Shown here: one piece after another, positions 23,831 to 36,432 of the stretch
Numbering within the stretch: the stretch's first letter is position 1
Layout: the number at the start of each line of letters is the position of its first letter
From: Thinopyrum elongatum
Lineage: Eukaryota; Streptophyta; Magnoliopsida; Poales; Poaceae
NCBI GenBank assembly: GCA_011799875.1
Contig: CM022297.1
Coordinates: 364,192,921-364,256,920, forward strand
Direction: 5' to 3'
Length of the DNA stretch: 64,000 nucleotides
Notes under the pieces: generated by a model
Told to the model about the DNA's origin: nothing
Seen by the model: only the letters and a program-made list of their open reading frames with translations
Database searches by the model: none
Translations under genes and position numbers: made by a program

Positions 23831-24705
23831 ATGTTTGACATAAATTCCTTGAATGATGACCATGATTGCAATGTTGTTAGTATGAATTCTTTGAATATCC
23901 ATGATGCTAATGATATGCAAAGCCATAAGCTTGGGGATGCTATGTTTGATGAAGCTGATATTTTTGTCCCCCAAGTTTGGATGAAGAAATTTATTATGAT
24001 GATAGCATGCCTCCTATTTATGATGATTATATTGCTGAAAGTGTATTTGGAGATGTCATGACTTTATTTAGTGATGAATCCACTATTTTGGAAGAGGTTG
24101 CAATTGATTATGACAACAAAGTTCCTATATATGATGATTATGGTGATGACATGTATGCTATAAAGAATAATGATAACCATGAAACTTGTCATCATGATTT
24201 TAATTTTCAATCCCATGATAGTTATTTTGTTGAGTTTTCTCCCACTACTATTGATGAGAATACATTTGCTCATGTGGAGAGTAATAAAATTTCTATGCTT
24301 GTATATCATGAAAAGAATGTTTTATGCTATAGTTATATTTTTGAATTCATTCATGATTCTACTGAAAATTATTATGAGAGAGGAACATATGCTTTTACAT
24401 ATTGCAATAATATCAAGTTTTCTCTCTATGTGTTGAAAATCTTGAAGTTTTGCTTGTTTTACCTTCCTATGCTAGTTGATTCTTGCTCTCATAAATTATT
24501 TGCTCACAAAATCCCTATGCATAGGAAGTGGGTTAGACTTAAATGTTCTAGTCATATGCTTCATGATGCTCTTGTTATATTTCAATTCTTTACTTTTATG
24601 CGAGCATCATTGAAATCATCATGCCTAGCTAAAAAGGCGTTAAAGAAAAGCGCTTGTTGGGAGACAACCCAACATTTATCCCTACTTTTTTGTGTGTTCA
24701 CATGA
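23831..24705 (+). pseudogene. Element-specific acidic ORF, frameshifted, unknown function
   Basis: Two overlapping reading frames (23831-24061 and 23977-24705) join near 23975 by a one-base shift. The product starts MFDINSLNDDHDCNVV, then has repeated acidic/tyrosine motifs (YYDDS, IYDDYIAE, IYDDYGDD), then a hydrophobic C-terminal half. I know of no gag, protease, RT or envelope signature in it. It sits where gag should begin in a Ty3/Gypsy element. The run KKALKKSACWETTQ at its end is translated from a noncoding module (GCGCTTGTTGGGAG) also present, inverted, at about 32162 in element I, so the true coding end is probably earlier. Function unknown. Confidence 0.5.
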
Positions 24706-27623
24706 TTAGGCTACTTTATTAATCATGTTTTATAGCTTTTGTTTCAATAAAGTGACAAGTAAAGCCTTTGGGATAGTGTGGATGATTGTTGACTTGATTC
24801 TGTGCAAAAACAGAAACTTTTGTGCCGGTAACAGAATTGTTTAAATTCACTGGAGCGTACAAAAACTCTGAATTTTTTTCAGTTGATGGGTATACAAATT
24901 TTGTACGTTTTACTTATTTTCGATAATTTTTGGAGTTATATAAGTATGAGATTAATTCATATCTTTACGTACTGTTCTGTTTTTGACAGATTCTGTTTGC
25001 AATGCATAGTTTGCTTGTTTTATGGTTTCTATGGCTTATATTGCTTAATATAAATAGTGGAAATTGTAGAGTACAGTAGTAATTGTGTGATAAAAATTAT
25101 GAATCTTATCTTGACAGTACCAAAGTGAATGATTTGTCTTTATCATACTAACCCATCTCACGAAGTTCCGTTAAGTTTTGTGTGATTGAAGTTTTCAAGT
25201 TTTGGGTGAGATATCGATATGAGGAGAATAAGGAATGACATGACCCTAAGCTTGGGTATGCCCAAGTCACCCCCAAGTTAATATTCAAGGAATATCCAAG
25301 CAACTAAGCTTGGGGATTCCCCGGAAGGCATCCCCTCTTTCGTCTTCAACATTATCGGTAACCTCACTTGGAGCTATATTTTTATTCGTCACATGATATG
25401 AGTTTTGCTTGGAGAGTCATTTTATTTTATTAGGATTTTCTTGATGTTATTTATAATAATGATTTTCATCTTTTATTCAATAAAAGTGGCCAGGATAGCC
25501 TTCACCATGCTTATTTTGCAAGTATATGAGTTGCTATTTCAAAACAGAAAGTTTTTCTCTGTTGCAAAAATTCCCGAGAAAATTCAGAATGTGATAAAAT
25601 GTTGAAATGTTTTGAAAAATAATCTATGATAAATTTTCTAAAGTTTGGTAATTTTTCATAATTTTTGGCATTAGGGAAGTATGAATAATATTTCACTCTT
25701 TACAGACTATTCTGTTTAGACGGATTGTTGTTATGGTTGCATTGTTTGCATATGTTTGCTTGTTTAATGATTCTATTTGAGGATAGGAGTATTAAATATG
25801 CAGAGGTATTTAGTATGCAATGTTAAATAATAATTTTAGTGATTTGTTACAGTAGAGAATGATAAGGTATTGCATTGATTTACACTAACTTATCTCACGA
25901 GTTCTTGTTGAGTTTTGTGTGGATGAAGTTTTTAAGATTTAGGAAAACCGTGATATAAAAGGAATTAAGGAGACACAAAAGCTCAAGCTTGGGGATTACC
26001 AAGGCATCTTAAGTTAATATTCCAAGAAGTCTCAAGCATCTAAGTTTGGGGATGCCCCGGTAGGCATCCCACCTTTCTTCATCAACAATTATCGGTTAGT
26101 ATCGGTTGAGCCTAAGTTTTTGCTTCTTCACATGATGTGTGCTATTCTTAGAATGTCATTTTATTTTCATTTTGATTGCTGTTTTAATAAAATACTTAGA
26201 TCTGAAAGTTTTTAAGAGAGAGTCCTCAATTAGCTACCCCTTTACTTAACTACTCGCTTGATCTTCACTTATATCTTTTGGAGTGGTTTGTCATTTACTC
26301 TTGTCCTTGACTTATATCCTGTGAGTAAATTGTTGAATGAATTGAATATCATGAAGTTGAAATTATATGTTCATATCTTTCCTAGTAGTGGCTTCACATT
26401 GGTTTAGAAAGTGAAATCTATTGAAGCTTGACAATCACAATATTGGCCATACAAGCAATTCATTAATGATTAGTATAAGGAAGAGAACTTTCACATACAA
26501 ATATATTATCTTGGACATCTTCTATGATTGTGAATACCCATTAATTATTTTCAAACTTGAGCAAATTAGTTGAAGTTGGACAAGGAAGACAACGTAATGA
26601 GTATGGTTGTGTATATTTGCATAGAAGTTATATTGTTATAGATCCTCCAACATGTGGTGTTTGCCTAGGATCTTTTGCTAGCCAAAAATCCATACAAAGT
26701 ATATATACTACTTGTGCATCCAAAAACCCTTAAACCCAGTTTCTTGCCATGTGTGTCCACCATACCTACCTATGGATTGAATAAGACCCTTCAAGTAAGT
26801 TGTCATCGGTGCATAAAGCAATAAAAATTGCTCCTAAATATGTTTGATCTTTTATTGTAAGGGAAAATTGAGCATTGTACGAACTTGTGATGGCAAAGTA
26901 ATAAAAGCGACGGACTGCATAATAAAGGTTGCTATCATAAGGGGCAATATAGCATGACGTTCCTTTGCATTAAGAGTTTGGGCATCCAAAAATAAAAAGT
27001 GCATGACAACCTCTGCTTCCCTCTGCGAAGGGCCTATCTTTTTCTTTTCAGTATTTACTTTTATGCAAGAGTCAATAGTATGCATTCTTATTTCAACATC
27101 AATTATTCTCTAGTTGGCAAGCATCATGTGATGGGGAAAGATCTAGGCACATATGACCAGTCAAATATATTTGATCATGAATTATTATTGTTGACAATTA
27201 TCTCTATGATAAATGAGTTGGGAGGCGAAACATTAAGCCCCTATCTTTCTCTGTGTTCGATGGATGCCATTTTTTCTAAGAATATGCTTTGAGTACTAGT
27301 AATCATAGAAGACTATATGATGATTGAGTATATGGAGCTCTTACTTTTACTCTGTTGAATAAATTGAATTGCAATTGTTTGGTGACTAAGAATATAGGTT
27401 GTTGAGTTTCAAGAGAATTCATTGTTTGAACCTTAACATGTGAATTGGTTGCTACTTTAACATGAGAAGTTTTATGAGAAAGAATTGCTGTTATGATGCT
27501 AGGAAAAGTGATTGAAATTATCATTGATCAAACTTATGCACTTTGCTAGCATTCACACTTCATAAATTATTTCTTTTATCATTTGCCTACTCGAGGACGA
27601 GTAGGAATTAAGCTTGGGGATGC
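24706..27623 (+). other. 3' noncoding region of element B with polypurine-like repeats
   Basis: No ORF of note. AAGCTTGGGGAT-type purine blocks recur near 25308 and 25985, and the final one (27611-27623, AGCTTGGGGATGC) directly precedes the 3' LTR as the polypurine tract. CCCTCTGCGAAGGG (about 27020) is a short hairpin also found in elements E and I. Confidence 0.6.
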
Positions 27624-28142
27624 TAATACGTCTCCAACGTATCTATAATTTATGAAGTATTCATGCCATTTTTACAACAATTTTATATGGTTTTGGTATG
27701 ATTTGGATGGAACTAACCCAGACTGACGTTGTTTTCAGCAGAACTACCGTGGTGTTGTTTTTGTGCAGAAATAAAAGTTCTCCAAATGCAATGAAACTTT
27801 TTGACAATTTTTTTGGAACAAAAGAGGCACTAGAAGCTTCGTGGGAGGGCCAGAAGAGCCACGAGGAGGGCACAACCCACCAGGGCGCACCAGAGGGGCC
27901 TGGCTTGCCCCAGTGGGTTGTGCTCACCTCGAGGCCCATCTTCGCGTGATTCCAACGCTGAAAAATCCTATAAATAGAGAAACCATCAGAAATAACCCTA
28001 GATCAGAAGTTCCGCCGCCGCAAGCCTCTGTAGCCACGAAAAAACAATCTAGACCCCGTTCCGGCACCCTGCCGGAGGGGGAAATCATCACCGGTGGCCA
28101 TCTTCATCATCCCGACGGCCACCATGATGATGAGGGAGTAGT

Positions 28143-29733
28143 TGATGTTGGCTTGAACTACGTCGGTATTTTCCCAAAGAGGAAGGGATGATGCAGCACA
28201 GCAACGGTAGGTATTTCCCTCAATGATGAGACCAAGGTTATTGAACCAGTAGGAGAACCAAGCAACACTACGTAAACAACACCTGCACACAAAGAACAAA
28301 TACTTGCAACCCGACGTGTTAAATGGGTTGTCAATCCCTTCGGGTAACGGCGCCAGAAATTGGCAAACGGACGTAAGATAGTTGTAGTAGATTGGATAAA
28401 TAGATCACGAATAAAATAAAGTGAAGCAAAATATTTTTAGGTTTTTAGAAATATAGATCTGAAAATAAAAGTAACAAATAAATAAAAAGGTAAATAGCAA
28501 AATAGATCTAAAAATATATGATGAGAAAATAGACCCGGGGGCCGTAGATTTGACTAGTGGCTTCTCTTGAGAAAAATAGCATACGGTGGGTAAACAAATT
28601 ACTGTTGGGCAATTGATAGAACTTCAAATAATTATGACGATATCCAGGCAATGATCATTATATAGGCATCACGTCCAAGATTAGTAGACCGACTCCTGCC
28701 TGCATCTACTACTATTACTCCACACATCGACCGCTATCCAGCATGCATCTAGTGTATTAAGTTCATGGAGAAACGGAATAATGCAATAAGAATGATGACA
28801 TGATGTAGACAAGATCTATTTATGTAGAAATAGACCCCATTTTTTATCCTTAATAGCAACGATACATACGTGTCGGTTCCCCTTCTATCACTGGGATCAA
28901 GCACCGTAAGATCGAACCCATCACAAAGCACCTCTTTCCATGGCAAGAAAAATCGATCTAGTTGGCCTAACTAAACCAAAGATTCGAACAAGAAATACGA
29001 GACTATAAGCAATCATGCATATAAGAGATCAAAAGGCTCAAATAACTTTCATGGATAAAAACATAGATCTGATCATAAACTCAAAGTTCATCGGATCCCA
29101 AAAAACACACCGCAAAAAAGAGTTACATCAAATAGATCTCCAAGAGACCATTGTATTGAGAATCAAAAGAGAGAGAGAAAGCCATCTAGCTATTGCCTAC
29201 GGACCCGTAGGTCTACATTGAACTACTCACGCATCATCGGAGAGGCACCAATGAGGATGATGAACCCCTCCGTGATGGTTTCTAGATTGGATCTGTGGTA
29301 TCTGGAACTTGCGGCGGCTGGAATTGATTTTCGTCGACTCCCCTAGGGTTTCTGGAATATTGGGGTATTTATAGAGCAAAGAGGCGGTGCGGGAGGTGGC
29401 CGAGGTGGGCACAACCCACCTGGGCCCCCAGGCGCTCCCTGGTGGGTTGTGCTCCCCTCGGAGCCCCCCTCACGTACTTTCTTGGCCCAATTTGTGTCTT
29501 CTGGTCCAGAAAAAATCACCGAAAAGTTTCGCTGCGTTTGGACTCCGTTTGGTATTGATTTCCTACGAAGTAAAAAACAAGGAAAAAAACAGCAAATGGC
29601 ACTGGGCACTATGTCAATAGGTTAGTCCCAAAAAATGATATAAAGTTGCTATAAAATGATTGTAAAACATCCAAGAATGATAATATAACAGCATGGAACA
29701 ATAAAAAATTGTACATACGTTGGAGACGTATCA
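28143..29733 (-). repeat. 3' LTR of element I
   Basis: 1591 bp. It contains the promoter palindrome arms GCACAACCCACC (29409-29420) and GGTGGGTTGTGC (29441-29452), and an internal primer-site-like CGGGTAACGGCGCCA at 28341-28355. Confidence 0.9.
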
Positions 29734-32213
29734 GCATCCCCAAGCTTAATTTCTGCTCGTCCTCGAGTAGGTAAATGATAAAAACAGAATTTTTGATGTG
29801 GAATGCTGCCTAACATGTTCATCACATATTCTTTTCTTTGTAGAATGGACATTTGGACTTTATATGATTCAAAGCAATAGTCTAGTTTTGACATGAAGAT
29901 TTCAATACTCAAGCATATCAACAAGCAACCATGTCTTTCAAAATATCAACACTAAAGCAAGTTATCCCTAGCCCATCATGATCAATCATTCATCCATTCA
30001 TGAAACACACTCGCATATTAGCTACACCCAATGCTCAAGTACGATCATAGTGCCCCTTAGTTGGTGCTTTTATAAGAGAAGATGGGGACTCAAAATAAAA
30101 ATTGCATAAAGTAAAAGAAAGGCCCTTCGTAGAGGGAAGTAGGGATTTGTAGAGGTGCCAGAGCTCAAAGCAAAAAAAGTAGAGATAAAACATTTTGGGT
30201 GGCATGCTTTTCCTGTCAACGAAAACGATCGAGTAGTTCCCAATACTTTCCATACTAGATATATCATAGGCGGTTCCCAAACAGAAAATAAAGTTTATTC
30301 CTTTTTCCACCATACTTTCACTTTCCATGGCTAGCCGTATCCACGGGTGCCCTCCATACCAACACTTTCCAAGGAATTTATTATTTGACAACATAAAGTA
30401 AATTCATTTTTCATTTCTAGACTTGGCATCCCTAATACCTTTGCCGTACTCTCGTGCAATGACAAGTGAATAAACACTCATCTTGAGAATAACACATCTA
30501 GCATGGAAATATATCAGCCACCCCCTACCGTTTCATGAGCGGTACGAGCACACAAAAGAGAAATTTATTTTGAAATTAGAGATGGCACATACAAATTTGC
30601 TTAGAACGGCACGGAAATACCGCATATAGGTAGGTATAGTGGACTCATATGGCAAAACTGGTTTAAGGATTTTGGATGCACAAGTAATGATCATACTTAG
30701 TGCAAATGAAGGCTAGCAAAAGATTGAGAAGCATCCAACCAAGAAACGAAAAATCTCATAAGTGAGCATTAAGCATAACTAACACCGAATAATGCACCAC
30801 AAGTAGGATGTAATTTCATTGCATAACTATTGACTTTCGTGCTTGCATAGGGAATCACAAACCTTAACACCAAATATTCTTACTAAAGCATAATTACTCA
30901 TCAACATGACTCACATATTATATCAACATATCACAAAACTATTACAACGAATCAAGTTTATTTTGTCCAATGATCTTCATGAAAGTTTTTATTATATCCC
31001 TCTTGAATATCTATCACTTTGGGACTAGTTTAATGTGTTGCTTTTGATAGCTCAAACAAATCTAAGTGAAGAACATGAGCATAAACATTTTCTTCTCTCA
31101 AAATAATTTATGTGAAGCAAGAGAGAATTTCTTAAAAAATTTACTAACTCTCAAATAAATCTAAGTGAAGCATGAGAGCATTTATTCAAAAATACTAAAG
31201 AACACCATGCTCAAAAAGATATAAGTGATGCACTAGAGCAATTCCATAGCTCATAATGATTTAAGTGAAGCATAGAGAGCAATTCTAACAAGTCATAGCA
31301 TAATTTTGGCTCTCTCAAATAGGTGTGTCCAGCAAGGATTCATGACTAAAAATAACAAGCAAAACAAGAAAAGACTCATATCATACAAGACGCTCCAAGC
31401 AAAACTCATGATATGTGACGAATAATAATATATCTCCAAGTAAAATACCGATGGTCGTTAGAAGAAAGAGAGGATGCCACTCAAACATCCCCAAGCTTAG
31501 TTGATTGCTTCTCTTTGGATAATGGCTTGGGGTGCCATGGGGCGTCCCCAAGCTTAGGCTCTTCTTACTCCTTATTTCTTCATCCATCGTGATCTCACCC
31601 AAAACTTGAAAACTTCAATCACACAAAACTTAACAAAACCTTCGTGAGATCCGTTAGTATAAGAAAACTACTCTTTACTTTAAGTACTATAGAAAACCCA
31701 TTCAAATTTTGTTCTTGCATTATATCTACTGTATTCTAACTTTACCATGGCTCATACCCCCCGATACAAACCATAGATTCATCAAAATAAGCACACAATG
31801 CAAAGAAACAGAATCTGTCAAAAACAGAACAGTCTGCAAAGATACGAATTGTTCTCATACTTCTGTAACTCCAACAATTCTGAAAAAATTTAAAAACATA
31901 GGAAATTTTTATATCAATATTGTGTAAAAACTTCAGAATTTTTCGTCTCTTCTGTGAATTTTCAAAATTATTTTACTGGACACAAAAGTTTCTGTTTTCC
32001 AACAAGATCAAATCAACTATCACCAATGCTATCCCAAAGGTTTTGTTTGGCACAAACACTAATTAAAACACACAAAAAAATAATCATAACAGTAGCATAA
32101 TTGTTCAAACACTCAAGAACAGAAAGAAAAAGACAAAAATATATTTTATTCATTGGGTTGCCTCCCAACAAGCGCTATCGTTTTATGCCCTTAGCTAGGC
32201 ATAATGCAAAGAT
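29734..32213 (-). other. 3' noncoding region of element I
   Basis: No coding content. It contains repeated ATCCCCAAGCTTAG blocks (near 31490 and 31545; polypurine-like on the minus strand) and a region of AAGTGAAGCA-type short repeats around 31060-31290. Confidence 0.6.
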
Positions 32214-33143
32214 CTAAGTGTTGTCATCTTTATTTCTAGATCCATAAGATGCCCTCATGATTGATTCATATGATGGCTTAATTCTTGTTCTAGGGAAGTG
32301 TTCCATACCCTTTCTCAAAGGAAATTGGAATTTGATGTTCCCTTCTTTCATATCAATCACGGCACCTATAGTGCGCAAAAACGGTCTACCAAGAATAATT
32401 AGATAAGACGGATTGCAATCAATATCAAGAACAATAAAATCTATGGGCACATAATTCCTATTTGCAAGAATAAGAACATCATTAATTCTTCCCATAGGCT
32501 TTTTAATAGTAGAATCCGCCAAGTGCAAATTTAAAGAACATTCTTCAATATCGGTAAGACCAAGCACATCACATAAAGATTTCGGAATTGTAGAAACACT
32601 AGCACCCAAATCACATAAAGCAAAACATTCATAATTTTTAATCTTGACTTTGAAAGTAGGTTCCCATTCATCATGTAATTTTCTAGGAATTGAGATCTCT
32701 AATTCCAACTTTTCTTCCAAAGCTTTCATCATAGCATCAACAATATGTTTAGTAAAAGCTTTATTTTGTTCATAGGCATGGGGTGAATTTATCATGGATT
32801 GCAACAAAGAAATACAATCAATCAAAGAGCAATTATCATAATTAAAGTCTTTGTAATCCAAAAGAGTGGGCACATCATTAGTTAAAGTTTTGACCTCTTC
32901 AAACCCACTTTTATCAATTTTCTCAATAAGATTTTCACCCTCCAAATTATCGGGACGCCTTCTAGCTAAAGTTGACTCTTCTCCAGTCCCTTTATTATCA
33001 ATCTTAGTTTTACTAAACAAGGAATCAATAGAAGAAACACCAATCACTTTAAGATCTTCCTCATTTTTATCTTCTAACAAGATTGGTTTAGCGGCCGTTT
33101 GATTTACTAGGGTAGATTGTGCATCGGATATTCTCCCTAGCAA
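32214..33143 (-). pseudogene. Athila-type protease-containing polyprotein remnant
   Basis: 309 codons from the first ATG. The reading frame is open a little further upstream, to a stop near 33190, so the start is arbitrary. The C-terminal half holds an aspartic-protease-like fold: FALCDLGASVSTIPKSLCDV (active-site triad as DLG, about residues 180-200), then IILGRPFLRTIGAVID, the conserved flap-side ILGR block. These are typical of Athila-lineage retropepsins, which cleave the gag-pol polyprotein in the virus-like particle. The gag capsid region expected upstream is missing. An upstream ORF (to 33364, start MPQRKYYDVPYPN) ends in a stop before this frame. No RT follows. Confidence 0.75.
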
Positions 33144-33550
33144 ACTTTCAGATAAAGCATACTTAGATTGAAGATTACAAACTTCTTACTAATATCATCA
33201 AGTTATTTTGTTATAGCATCCAACACAACAGAGTGTTCCTTAAGTTCTTCAGTAAAATATTTATTGTGCTCAAATTGTGTAGTCATATATTCCTTAGTAC
33301 TTTTCTCAATTTCAAGCAAAATATTGGGGTAAGGAACATCATAATATTTTCTTTGAGGCATCATGACAACACAAACAAAATTGCACTCAAAAATAGAGCT
33401 GACGAGAAAACGGCGAACGAAAAAGAGGGCGAATAAAACAGCAAATTTTTGTGAAGTGCGGGAGAGGAAAACGAGAGGTAAATGGCAAATAATGTAAATT
33501 GCAAGGAGATGAGATTTGTGATTAGGAACCTGGTAGATGTTGATGATGTC

Positions 33551-33568
33551 TACCCGGCAACGGCGCCA
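33551..33568 (-). promoter_or_regulatory. Primer binding site of element I, tRNA-Asp type
   Basis: The minus strand reads TGGCGCCGTTGCCGGGTA, eleven bases from the LTR. It matches the tRNA-Asp 3' complement except at the penultimate base. Confidence 0.75.
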
Positions 33569-33579
33569 GAAATTCCTTT

Positions 33580-34879
33580 TGATGTTGGCTTGAACTACGT
33601 CGGTATTTCCCCAAAGAGGAAGGGATGATGCAGCACAGCAACGGTAGGTATTTCCCTCAGTGATGAGACCAAGGTTATCGAACCAGTAGGAGAACCAAGC
33701 AACACTACGTAAACAACACCTGCACACAAAGAACAAATACTTGCAACCCGACGTGTTAAAGGGGTTGTCAATCCCTTTCGGGTAACGGCGCCAGAAATTG
33801 GCAAACAGACGTGAGATAGTTGTAATAGATTGGATAAATAGATCGCGAATAAAATAAAGTGAAGGAAAATATTTTTGGGTTTTTAGAAATATAGATCTGA
33901 AAATAAAAGTGGCAAATAAATAAAAAGGCAAATAGCAAAATAGATCTGAAAATATATGATGAGAAAATAGACCCGGGGGCCGTAGATTTCACTAGTGGCT
34001 TCTCTCGAGAAAAATAGCATACGGTGGGTAAACAAATTACTGTTAGGCAATTGATAGAACTTCAAATAATTATGATGATATCCAGGCAATGATCATTTTA
34101 TAGGCATCACATCCAAGATTAGTAGACCGACTCCTGCCTGCATCTACTACTATTACTCCACACATCGACTGCTATCTAGCATGCATCTAGTGTATTAAGT
34201 TCATGGAGAAACGGAGTAATGCAATAAGAACGATGACATGATGTAGAAAAGATCTATTTATGTAGAAATAGACCCCATCTTGTTATCCATAATAGCAACG
34301 ATACATACGTGTCGGTTCCCCTTCTGTCACTGGGATCAAGCACCGTAAGATCGAACCCATCACAAAGCACCTCTTCCCATGGCAAGAAAAATCGATCTAG
34401 TTGGCCTAACTAAACCAAAGATTCGAAGACGAAATATGAGGCTATAAGAAATCATGCATATAAGAGATCAAAAGACTCAAATAACTTTCATGGATAAAAA
34501 CATAGATCTGTTCATAAACTCAAAGTTCATCGGATCCCAACAAACACACCGCAAAAAAGAGTTACATCAAATAGATCTCCAAGAGACCATTGTATTGAGA
34601 GTCAAAAGGGAGAGAGTAAGCCATCTAACTACTGCCTACGGACCCGTAGGTCTACAATGAACTACTCACGCATCATCAGAGAGGCACCAATGAGGATGAT
34701 GAACCCCTCTGTGATGGTGTCTAGATTGCATATGTGGTTTCTCGAACTTGCGGAGGCTGGAATTGATTTTCGTCGACTCCCCCAGGGTTTATGGAATGTT
34801 GGGGTATTTATAGAGCAAAGAGGCGGTGCGGGAGGTGGCCGAGGTGGGCAAAAATTATAGATACATTGCAGACGTATCA
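33580..34879 (-). repeat. 5' LTR of element I with U3 deletion
   Basis: About 290 bp shorter than its partner. Sequence jumps from GAGGTGGGCA (near 34853) straight to AAAATTATAGATAC, losing the promoter palindrome and most of upstream U3. Confidence 0.85.
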
Positions 34880-36278
34880 GTAGTCCACCCTCGGGGCTGA
34901 GGGTTTGTACCAGTAGCTATGTGTTTAATCTCTCTCTCTCTCTCTCGTGTTCTTGAGATGTCACGATCTTGATGTATTGCGGGCTTTGTTAATATAGTTG
35001 GATCATATGGTGTTTCTCCCTCTCTATCTTGTTGTGAATTGAGTTTTCCCTTTGAGATTTCGTTCTTATCGGATTGAATACTTTTATAGATTTGAGAACA
35101 CTTTATGTATGCCTTGCTATGAATTCCCGTGGTGACAATGGGGTATCATATTGATTCACTTGATATATGTTTTGGCACTCAAATTGCGGATTCCCGAGGT
35201 GACATTGGGGTAATCTATGCATAGGGGTTGATGCATGTTCTTGTCTTTGTTTCTCCGGTAGAAATCTTGGGGCACTCTTTGAGGTTCTTTGTGTTGGATT
35301 GAGTATTATGAATCTGAAATTGTTTGATGCTTATCGCATAATCAACTCACGCATACTCACGGTGACATTGGAGTATCTAGGTGACATTAGAGTTGGTTGA
35401 TGTGTATCATATGGTGTTATTTTAGGACGAACTCTTGGTTAGATCGATCGAAAAGAATAGCTTGGTGTTATTTTAGTACGAAGTCTAGGATAGATTGATC
35501 GAAAAGAATAGCTTTGAGGTGGTTTCATACCCTACAAACAATTTCTTCTTATGTTCTCCGCTAGATAGGAACTTTGGAGTGATTCTTCATCGCACGTTGA
35601 GGGAAGGTTATATGATCCAATTATATTAGCATTGTTGAGAGATTGCACTAGCGAAAGTACGGACCCTAGGCCTCATTTTCAAGCATTGCAATACCATTTG
35701 TGCTCCGTTTTATCAATTGCTACCTTGCTGTTTTTATTGTTCCTATTACAAAAATCAATATCTACTATCATTACTACGCTTATATCACCATCTATTCACC
35801 GAACTAGTGCACCTATATAAATTACCATTGTATTTGGTGTGCTGGGGACACAAGAGACTTTTTATTATTTGGTTGCAGTATTGTTTGAGAGAGACCATCT
35901 TCATCCTACGCCAACCACGGATTGATAAACCTTAGGTCATCCACTTGAGGGAAATTTACTACTGTCCTACAAAACTCTGCGCTTGGAGGCCCAACACGAG
36001 TCTACAAGAACAAGTTGTGTAGTAGACATCAGCGCGTGGCGCTCAACTGTGGCTTCTGAAGACCTTTCGGAAGAAACGTACGACGCATAGTGCCCATACT
36101 TATTCTTGCATGGTGGTTAGTGCGGAAAGGCCAGAGGCCTGCTCGGATCACATATCCAAATCGTTAGTGTCTTGGGAGCGCGTAGAGACGATCAATGATC
36201 CATGATCTATGGTCCCGTCGCCCCGTCTCACGGAGTTAGGACAAGGGCTAAGAATGCCCCGCCGTGCCACGTAGTTAT

Positions 36279-36390
36279 CTCGCGGGTACCCTCCAGGTCA
36301 ACCTGACTCCACATCACTCGCGGGTACCCCTCGGGGCCGACCCGACTTCAGTAACTCTCGCGGGTACCCCTCGGGGCCGACCCGACTTCA
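36279..36390. repeat. Three tandem copies of a roughly 40-bp unit in the long LTR
   Basis: CTCGCGGGTACCC blocks start at 36279, 36317 and 36357. The last two units are nearly identical for 34 bp, the first more diverged. The 1-1742 copy appears to have fewer units. Confidence 0.75.
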
Positions 36391-36432
36391 ACATGGTTCT
36401 GGGGTAAGTCAAAGTAACCATGTGTTTATAAC

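Larger units (their letters stand above)
28143..34879 (-). mobile_element. Element I: Athila-type LTR retrotransposon, non-autonomous
   Basis: 6737 bp, GTAGT duplications on both sides. On the minus strand the 5' LTR is 33580-34879 (1300 bp, internally deleted) and the 3' LTR 28143-29733 (1591 bp). The only coding content is a protease-like remnant (32214-33143) and a short upstream ORF; no RT or integrase. Same family as element E by LTR ends (TGATACGTCT start, CCAACATCA end) and 3' region, but the 5' coding module differs. The polypurine tract AAGCTTGGGGATGC lies directly before the 3' LTR. Confidence 0.9.
21900..36031 (+). mobile_element. Element B: Athila-type LTR retrotransposon without gag-pol, 3' LTR interrupted
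   Basis: GCGCG duplications at 21895-21899 and 36032-36036. The 5' LTR is 21900-23603; the internal region 23604-27623; the 3' LTR 27624-28142 plus 34885-36031, broken by element I. LTRs begin TGATACGTCTCCAACG (G mutated to A in the 3' copy) and end GTAGTAGACATCA. By eye the first 520 bases of the LTRs differ at roughly 3-4% of positions. The internal region encodes no gag, protease, RT or integrase, so the element depended on others. Style resembles the Triticeae Sabrina/WHAM/Fatima group. Confidence 0.88.
27624..36031 (+). repeat. 3' LTR of element B, interrupted by element I
   Basis: 27624-28142 and 34885-36031 together (about 1.67 kb) match the 5' LTR. The interruption is bounded by GTAGT duplications (28138-28142 and 34880-34884). 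Confidence 0.9.

Noticed and set aside
27624..29733. TGATACGTCTCC ends of B and I as LTRs of one element
   Set aside because: They share the terminal bases only. GTAGT duplications show I is a separate insertion on the opposite strand within B's 3' LTR.
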